Below the pieces are notes generated by a model. That model was given only the letters and a program-made list of their open reading frames with translations. It was not told the DNA's origin and ran no database searches. Of a stretch of DNA of 24,911 nucleotides, positions 19,784 to 24,911 are shown piece by piece; position 1 is the first letter of the stretch; each line of letters starts with the position of its first letter. A program made the translations under genes and the position numbers. Source of the DNA: an uncultured Collinsella sp. (GTDB lineage: Bacteria > Actinomycetota > Coriobacteriia > Coriobacteriales > Coriobacteriaceae); NCBI GenBank assembly GCA_900555815.1, contig USMR01000001.1:1-24911 (forward strand), written 5' to 3'.

Positions 19784-21559
19784 ATGGAGCAACTTATCGC
19801 CACCATCGAAAAAGGCCAGCCCTTTTTCAACGCGATCGCCCGCAACAAGTACCTCAAGGCGATCCGCGACGGCTTTATCTCCGTCATCCCCATCATCATC
19901 TTCTCGTCCATCTTCTGCCTGGTAGCCTCGGTCCCCAACATCTGGGGTTTCTACTGGCCCGATGACATCAACAACGCCCTGTGGAAGTGCTACAACTACT
20001 CCATGGGCATCCTGGCCATCGCCTGCGCCGCCACCACGGCCAAGCACTTCGCCGACGCTCAGAACCGCGATCTGCCCAAGAACAACCAGATCAACTTCAT
20101 CTCGTGCATGTGCGCGGCCATCATCGGCTTCTTGCTCCTTTCGAGCGACACCATCGCCACGGACGCCGCCAGCGGCTTCAACACCACCTACCTTGGTTCC
20201 AAAGGCCTGCTGACCGCCTTCATCGCTGCGTTTGTGACCGGCATCATCTACAAGTTCTTCATTAAGCGCAACATCACCGTCAAGATGCCCGAGCAGGTTC
20301 CGCCCAACATCTCGCAAACCTTTAAGGACATCATCCCCTTCTCCGTCTGCATCACCGTCTTTTGGGTCTTTGACATAGCCTTCCGCGCTGCTTTTGGCTT
20401 CTGCTTTGCCCAGGGCGTCATCCAGGTGTTCCAGCCCCTGTTCACCGCTGCCGACGGCTACATCGGCCTCGCTGTGATCTACGGCGCCATGAGCCTCTTC
20501 TGGTTCGTGGGCGTCCACGGCCCCTCGATCGTCGAGCCCGCCATCGCCGCCGCCCTCGTTGCCAACATGACCGACAACCTGGCTGCGTTCCAGGCCGGCC
20601 AGCACGCTTCCGCTGTCCTGACCCAGGGTGCCCAGTACTTCGTCGTCTGCATGGGCGGCACCGGCGCCACGCTCGTCCTGGTCTTTATGTTCTGCTTCCT
20701 GGCCAAATCTCAGGAGATGCGCGCCGTCGGTAAGGCCGCCATCGTCCCCGTCTGCTTTGCCGTCAACGAACCGCTGCTGTTCGCTGCACCCATCGTGCTC
20801 AAGCCCGTCTTCTTTGTCCCGTTTGTCTTTGCCCCGATCGCCAACATCTGGATCCTCAAGATCTTTATCGACTTCTTGGGCATGAACGGCTTTATGTACA
20901 CCCTGCCTTGGACCGTCCCCGGCCCCATCGGCACCATCATGGGCCTGGGCTTCCAGCCGCTCGCCTTTGTGATGCTCGCCCTTATCCTGGTCGTCGATTT
21001 CGTTCTGTACTACCCGTTCTTCCGCGCCTATGACGCCCAGAAGTGCGCCGAGGAGGCCGAGATCTCCCAGGAGAAGCTCGCCGCCAAGAACGCCGAGAAG
21101 GCCGCCAAGCTCAACGATGCCTTCCAGGGCAAGGCTGACGCCAAGAGCGTTGCTGCCGGCGCTGCCGCCGAGGCCGTGAAGGCTGACGCCCCCGCCGCTT
21201 CTGCGGCACCCGCTGCCGGGGCAACGACCGCCAGCGACCTCAACGGCAAGCGCGTGCTCGTGCTCTGCCAGGGCGGCGGCACCTCGGGCCTGCTCGCCAA
21301 CGCGCTGGCCAAGGCTGCCAAGGAGCGCGGCATCAATCTTGAGACCGCTGCCGAGGCCTATGGCAACCATGTCGACATGCTCCCCGACTTTGACCTGGTC
21401 TACCTGGCCCCGCAGGCCGCCAGCTACCTGGCCGACCACCAAAAGGACTGCAAGCGCGTGGGCAACAAGTGCGTCTCCTCCCGAGGCAAGCAGTACATCG
21501 AGCTCTCCCAGAACGGCGACAAATCTCTCGCCTTCGTCTCCGAGCAGCTTTCGAAGTAA
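19784..21559 (+). CDS. lacE: Lactose-specific PTS EIICB transporter
   Basis: A 591-residue PTS permease. The first 420 or so residues are the EIIC channel, with multiple membrane helices and family phrases such as SVIPIIIFSSIFCL, FWFVGVHGPSIVEP and PVCFAVNEPLLFAAPIV. A charged linker and an Ala-rich stretch (KADAPAASAAPAAG) lead to EIIB, with the phosphocysteine in RVLVLCQGGGTSGLL (Cys495). It imports lactose and delivers lactose-6-phosphate to the cytoplasm, receiving phosphate from LacF. TAGGAG precedes ATG 19784. It is followed by lacG after 70 bases with a hairpin between. lacF lies apart on the opposite strand, so the PTS is split over two transcripts. Confidence 0.93.
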   Translation: MEQLIATIEKGQPFFNAIARNKYLKAIRDGFISVIPIIIFSSIFCLVASVPNIWGFYWPDDINNALWKCYNYSMGILAIACAATTAKHFADAQNRDLPKNNQINFISCMCAAIIGFLLLSSDTIATDAASGFNTTYLGSKGLLTAFIAAFVTGIIYKFFIKRNITVKMPEQVPPNISQTFKDIIPFSVCITVFWVFDIAFRAAFGFCFAQGVIQVFQPLFTAADGYIGLAVIYGAMSLFWFVGVHGPSIVEPAIAAALVANMTDNLAAFQAGQHASAVLTQGAQYFVVCMGGTGATLVLVFMFCFLAKSQEMRAVGKAAIVPVCFAVNEPLLFAAPIVLKPVFFVPFVFAPIANIWILKIFIDFLGMNGFMYTLPWTVPGPIGTIMGLGFQPLAFVMLALILVVDFVLYYPFFRAYDAQKCAEEAEISQEKLAAKNAEKAAKLNDAFQGKADAKSVAAGAAAEAVKADAPAASAAPAAGATTASDLNGKRVLVLCQGGGTSGLLANALAKAAKERGINLETAAEAYGNHVDMLPDFDLVYLAPQAASYLADHQKDCKRVGNKCVSSRGKQYIELSQNGDKSLAFVSEQLSK

Positions 21560-21568
21560 GTAACGCTC

Positions 21569-21602
21569 AGGGCCAGCCGACCATCAACAGCCGGCTGGCC
21601 CT
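21569..21602 (+). terminator. Intercistronic hairpin between lacE and lacG
   Basis: AGGGCCAGCCG (21569-21579) pairs perfectly with CGGCTGGCCCT (21592-21602), followed only by TCGATTTAG. The T-run is weak, so it is more likely a partial terminator or an mRNA-stabilising hairpin that sets the lacE to lacG ratio. Confidence 0.6.
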
Positions 21603-21629
21603 TCGATTTAGACGATTGGATATTTCATC

Positions 21630-23069
21630 ATGTCCGTTAACCCTGCTAGCGTCACCAACCCGCCCGCGCAGTTTCCCGAGGACTTTGTCTTTGGCGGCGC
21701 CACTGCTGCCTACCAGGTAGAGGGCGAGACCCGCACCCACGGTAAGGGCAAGGTTGCCTGGGATGACTTCCTGGAGGCCCAGGGCCGCTTCTCCCCCGAT
21801 CCCGCTTCCGACTTCTACAACCAGTACCCCGTCGATCTGGAACTGTGCGAGGAGTTTGGCATCAACGGCATTCGCCTCTCTATCGCCTGGAGCCGCATCT
21901 TCCCCAACGGTACCGGCGAAATCAACCCCGAGGGCGTTCAGTTCTACCATGACCTCTTCGCCGAGTGCCACAAGCACCATGTTGAGCCGTTCGTCACGCT
22001 GCATCACTTCGATACGCCGCTTCCCCTCTTTGAGAAGGGCGACTTCCTCAACCGCGAGACCATCGACGCCTTTGTGGACTTTGCCACCTTCTGCTTTAAG
22101 GAGTACGCCGACCAGGTGGCCTACTGGTTCACCTTTAACGAGATCTGGGCCGACGCCTCCAACACCTACATCGAGGGCACCTTCCCCGGTGGCGTCAAGG
22201 CGCATCTGGCCGAGGCCTTCCAGTGCGAGCACAACATGATGCTCGCCCATGCCAAGGCAGTACTGGCCTTCCACAACGGCGGTTTTAAGGGCAAGATCGG
22301 CGTCATTCAGTCGCTGGAGTTTAAGTACCCGCTCAACGAGAACGACCCCGCCGATATCAAGGCCGCCAACAACGAGCACGTGCTGCAAAACCAGTTCTTG
22401 CTCGACGCCACCTTCCGCGGCGACTACGCGCCCGACACCCTCGAGTGCGCCAACCGTCTGGCCGCCGTCTCGGGCGGCACCATCGAGATCCTAGACGAGG
22501 ATCTGGAAATCATGCGCGAGGCCGCGCTCTACAACGACCACCTGGGCGTTAACAACTACCAGTGCCGTTTCTTGAAGGCTTACGATGGCGAGAACGACCT
22601 GCACCACAACGGTACGGGCGAGAAGGGCACCGGCCGCTGGCGCGTCAAGGGCATTGGCGAGCACGTGAACAAGCCCGGCATCCCCACCACCGACTGGGAC
22701 TGGATCATCTATCCCGAGGGTCTGTTTGATCTGCTTGTCTACATTAAGCAGCGCTACCCCAACTACAAGCAGATCTTCATCACCGAAAACGGCATGGGCT
22801 ACAAGGACCCCTACAAGGACGGTTTTGTGGACGACCAGCCGCGCATTGACTACATCGAGCAGCACCTACGCTGGTTGCTCAAGGCCATGGAGGTGGGCGT
22901 CAACGTGGGCGGCTACTTCCTGTGGAGCCTGCAGGATCAGTTCTCCTGGACCAATGGCTACAACAAGCGTTACGGCTTCTTCTACGTTGACTTTGAAACC
23001 CAGAAGCGCACACCCAAGGCAAGCGCATACTGGTATAAGCACGTGGCGCAGACCCGTCGTCTGGACTAG
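21630..23069 (+). CDS. lacG: 6-phospho-beta-galactosidase (GH1)
   Basis: A 479-residue GH1 enzyme. The family N-terminal signature FVFGGATAAYQVEG, the acid/base TFNE (Glu171) and the nucleophile ITENGMG (Glu386) are present. Near the C-terminus FSWTNGYNKRYGFFYVDF contains the Ser/Lys/Tyr set that binds the 6-phosphate in LacG-type enzymes. It hydrolyses lactose-6-phosphate, delivered by LacE, to glucose and galactose-6-phosphate, the substrate of LacAB. The ribosome site is weak (GGA 9 bases before ATG), consistent with dependence on lacE translation or transcription. A strong terminator follows at 23132. The second GH1 gene at 24725 begins with closely similar sequence. Confidence 0.93.
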   Translation: MSVNPASVTNPPAQFPEDFVFGGATAAYQVEGETRTHGKGKVAWDDFLEAQGRFSPDPASDFYNQYPVDLELCEEFGINGIRLSIAWSRIFPNGTGEINPEGVQFYHDLFAECHKHHVEPFVTLHHFDTPLPLFEKGDFLNRETIDAFVDFATFCFKEYADQVAYWFTFNEIWADASNTYIEGTFPGGVKAHLAEAFQCEHNMMLAHAKAVLAFHNGGFKGKIGVIQSLEFKYPLNENDPADIKAANNEHVLQNQFLLDATFRGDYAPDTLECANRLAAVSGGTIEILDEDLEIMREAALYNDHLGVNNYQCRFLKAYDGENDLHHNGTGEKGTGRWRVKGIGEHVNKPGIPTTDWDWIIYPEGLFDLLVYIKQRYPNYKQIFITENGMGYKDPYKDGFVDDQPRIDYIEQHLRWLLKAMEVGVNVGGYFLWSLQDQFSWTNGYNKRYGFFYVDFETQKRTPKASAYWYKHVAQTRRLD

Positions 23070-23131
23070 CGGCTTGCGACGAGCGGTTGGCGGAGTTGCA
23101 CCGCCCACATAACCTGTCCCCATTTCTCAGC

Positions 23132-23173
23132 CGGGGGCGGCACGTCACACGGCGAGCCGCCCCCGACCTTTTT
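23132..23173 (+). terminator. lacG terminator
   Basis: CGGGGGCGGC (23132-23141) pairs with GCCGCCCCCG (23156-23165), followed by ACCTTTTTG. It lies 63 bases beyond the lacG stop. Confidence 0.85.
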
Positions 23174-23189
23174 GTTCAGGTCGGAAGCC

Positions 23190-23337
23190 GTTCGTCTCAA
23201 TCTGTAACATCTAGCTGAGTTTTTTGGTCCTAGCTGTTACAGATTGAGACGAACAGGATTGCTCTTTCCGAAGAATCTAAATCTGTAACACGTAGCCCGC
23301 TTTTGACCGTCTACCTGTTACAAATCGAGACAAACGG
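23190..23337. repeat. 20-bp perfect inverted repeat with a degenerate second copy
   Basis: GTTCGTCTCAATCTGTAACA (23190-23209) and TGTTACAGATTGAGACGAAC (23235-23254) are perfect reverse complements around 25 bases. A second unit, ATCTGTAACACGTAG (23281-23295) and CTACCTGTTACAAAT (23311-23325), repeats the inner stem, and its right side continues with CGAGACAAAC, echoing GAGACGAAC. The block lies between the lacG terminator and the converging lacI stop. Confidence 0.75.
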
Positions 23338-23345
23338 AGTAGGAC

Positions 23346-24374
23346 CTAACCCCGTATGTCCCTAACAGTCGAGCGTTCGACCAGCGTGCTCGGCACATGA
23401 ATCGCCTCGATAGACGAGCTCTCTCCAATCGCCGCCTCAAACGCAAGCTTACCGACACCGCGCAAATCAAATCGCAGCGTCGTCAGCCGATTGTGAGGAA
23501 CAAGTCCCTCGAGTGCGTCGTCGATACCAACCACGCTCACGTCGTCGGGCACGGACAGGCCCGCGTTCTCGAGCGCGGCGATAACGCCCAGCGCCATCTG
23601 GTCATTTGCCGCAAGCACGGCAGTCGGCGCCTGCGACCCGCCGGCAAGCACCTCGGCCGCAATCCGCTCGCCCATGGCGTACCCACTGTCCGCACTCCAA
23701 TCGCCACGCAGCATCGGAGCGGCATCGACATGAGCACGACCCAGCGTATCGCGCCAACCGGCCTCACGAAAACGCGAGGAAATCGAGTTTTCCGGACCCG
23801 CCACAAACCGCATATTCGAGTGACCATGTTCCAGCAGATAATTGGTCAACAGCTCGCACGAACCATACTGGTCGGAGTCGATCGTCGTGCAGCGCGGATG
23901 CGCATACATGGACAGGATGACCGTTCGCACTCCCGGCTGGGGAACAAACTCCTCAAAATCGGGAGCCATGCGGTTCATGTTGAGAATCATGCCGTCGACG
24001 GGTCGCTCGACCATGCGGCGCGAGGCATCGGCAAGTGCATAGGGCTTGTCGCCGCCCATCTCGATCATAGTGACGGCAAAATCGTGCTCGCGCGCCGCTT
24101 GCATGATACCCTCGAGCGTCGCCAGGTTACCGACACGTGTGATGTTGTACATGCACAGGCCAATAGAACGATACGACCCGCCGCGCAACGCCGCTCCAGC
24201 AAAATTGGGACGAAAGCCCAGCTCTTCCATGGCGGCCAGCACACGCTTGCGCGTCTTTTCCGTCACGTTGGGCATACCGTTGACCACGCGAGACACAGTC
24301 TGGCGGCTCACGCCAGCGAGCGCCGCAACCTCTGCCGCGCTCGCCGAACGACCATTCCTTGTCTGCTGATCCAT
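23346..24374 (-). CDS. LacI-family transcriptional regulator (second)
   Basis: A 342-residue LacI/GalR-type regulator. The HTH is AAEVAALAGVSRQTVSRVVN with the hinge LGFRPNFAGAALRGG; the effector domain has VDGMILNMNRMAPDF, AVLAANDQMALGVIAALENAG and DVSVVGIDDALEG. It resembles the first LacI across its length (for example RPNFAG, GDWSADSGYA versus GDWTAQSGYA), which points to paralogy. The start is uncertain: ATG 24374 opens just before the HTH but GGAAGG is only one base away, and GTG 24383 and ATG 24431 are in frame. It is divergent from the second GH1 gene, and three ACGTGCTCAT sites lie between them. Confidence 0.88.
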   Translation of the reverse strand: MDQQTRNGRSASAAEVAALAGVSRQTVSRVVNGMPNVTEKTRKRVLAAMEELGFRPNFAGAALRGGSYRSIGLCMYNITRVGNLATLEGIMQAAREHDFAVTMIEMGGDKPYALADASRRMVERPVDGMILNMNRMAPDFEEFVPQPGVRTVILSMYAHPRCTTIDSDQYGSCELLTNYLLEHGHSNMRFVAGPENSISSRFREAGWRDTLGRAHVDAAPMLRGDWSADSGYAMGERIAAEVLAGGSQAPTAVLAANDQMALGVIAALENAGLSVPDDVSVVGIDDALEGLVPHNRLTTLRFDLRGVGKLAFEAAIGESSSIEAIHVPSTLVERSTVRDIRG

Positions 24375-24440
24375 GCCTTCCACGCTAACCTGCTTCCCAA
24401 CTATTCCCCGCGCCCATGGCGCATCGTACATACATTGATA

Positions 24441-24604
24441 ACGTGCTCATGATACCCGAGCCATATACCACAACATGAAAACTTCTGTCAATCAAAACCG
24501 CTTACCGAACAAATACAACCGTTCGCGGCTGTTTGAAGTTGTTTTGTTTCTATACATCCCAGCCGGATGTTAACGTGCTCATTGTCAAATGTTCACGTGC
24601 TCAT
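24441..24604. promoter_or_regulatory. Three ACGTGCTCAT operator copies between lacI and the second GH1 gene
   Basis: ACGTGCTCAT occurs at 24441-24450, 24573-24582 and 24595-24604. Each is preceded by TGATA, TGTTA or TGTTC, giving TGWTMACGTGCTCA, a LacI-type half-symmetric site with central CG. The second and third are 22 bases apart, and the first is 132 bases (six times 22) before the second. They are the likely targets of the adjacent LacI. The rest of this 350-base gap is AT-rich leader with CGAAC (24506-24510) / GTTCG (24521-24525). Confidence 0.6.
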
Positions 24605-24724
24605 TTTGGTTCTAATCATTTTAAGATAGTGTTTATCGGGCTTTTTCACCGCTGAACGCTAACCAGGGAGCCTCCTGAGCGCAAACGCACAATATCGAAC
24701 AGCGAGACGAGAGGGTGTATGCAT

Positions 24725-24911
24725 ATGTCTTTGCTAAACCGCGTACAGCAGCTGCCGAAGGGCTTTGTTTGGGGCGCCGCAACCGCCGCGTACCAAACGG
24801 AAGGTTCCACGAAGGTGGCAGGCAAGGGTAAGACCATGTGGGACGATTACCTTGTCGCCCAGGGTCGCTTTTTGCCCGACCCGGCCAGTGATTTCTACAA
24901 CCGCTACGAGG
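24725..24911 (+). CDS. Second GH1 6-phospho-beta-glycosidase (partial)
   Basis: About 62 codons are visible before the window ends. The start MSLLNRVQQLPKGFVWGAAT, then AAYQTEG and DDYLVAQGRFLPDPASDFYN, closely parallels the N-terminus of lacG (FVFGGATAAYQVEG, DDFLEAQGRFSPDPASDFYN), so this is a second GH1 phospho-glycosidase, probably also of the LacG type. The catalytic residues lie beyond the window, so the substrate cannot be settled. ATG 24725 is preferred, with GAGAGGG about 9 bases upstream; the in-frame ATG 24719 is closer. It is controlled from its own leader with LacI-type sites and is probably followed by its own PTS genes. Confidence 0.85.
   Translation, partial: MSLLNRVQQLPKGFVWGAATAAYQTEGSTKVAGKGKTMWDDYLVAQGRFLPDPASDFYNRYE

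Noticed and set aside
19715..21442. 575-codon minus-strand frame opposite lacE
   Set aside because: lacE is a clear EIICB with all motifs; the antisense frame is Gly/Asp/His-rich, as expected from the codon bias of the opposite strand.

Overview
The window looks like a chromosomal segment of a high-GC, Gram-positive gut actinobacterium of the class Coriobacteriia, most likely Collinsella or a close relative. This is inferred from the GC-rich coding style, strong AGGAGG-type ribosome sites, an LPXTG-like anchored alanine-rich surface protein, several PTS/lac genes and many LacI regulators. No rRNA or complete tRNA is visible, so the assignment rests on gene content alone.

Positions 1-2530 are plasmid- or island-like. 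A small ParA ATPase and an overlapping ribbon-helix-helix partner (cut by the window edge) sit among small orphan genes. Copies of a CATRTGACTAYRTTAA motif and several inverted repeats are scattered upstream of parA and around a 74-residue gene; they are candidate operators or centromere sites. Positions 2586-7752 hold a roughly 1,080-residue secreted CAP-domain/coiled-coil wall protein on the minus strand, a divergent XRE repressor whose promoter contains a 13-bp perfect inverted repeat, and an AAA_14/DUF4143 ATPase preceded by three repeats at 23-bp steps. Positions 7850-9550 look like the remains of a mobilizable element. About 670 bp are packed with perfect inverted repeats, followed by a frame-disrupted MobC-like gene and a candidate 21-residue type I toxin with its own promoter and terminator. 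Positions 9629-12423 carry three unrecognised exported or membrane proteins and a gene-poor stretch.

From 12456 to the end the window is a lactose/galactose-6-phosphate catabolic region. A minus-strand cluster runs lacA, lacB, an aldose-epimerase-like gene, lacC, a nagA C-terminal remnant and a YhcH-family gene. An unknown membrane protein and lacF (EIIA-Lac, interrupted by an amber codon) follow, also on the minus strand. A LacI regulator is divergent from lacE (EIICB-Lac) and lacG (6-phospho-beta-galactosidase). A second LacI regulator is divergent from a second GH1 gene that runs off the end.

The inferred pathway is as follows. LacF/LacE import and phosphorylate lactose. LacG splits lactose-6-phosphate into glucose and galactose-6-phosphate. 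LacAB isomerises the latter to tagatose-6-phosphate, and LacC makes tagatose-1,6-bisphosphate. The aldolase LacD is not in the window. Three operator types can be distinguished: TGTTAACGTTGCCA-like sites for the first LacI, TGWTMACGTGCTCA-like sites for the second, and GAAC-based sites shared by the lacA and lacF leaders, whose regulator is not here.
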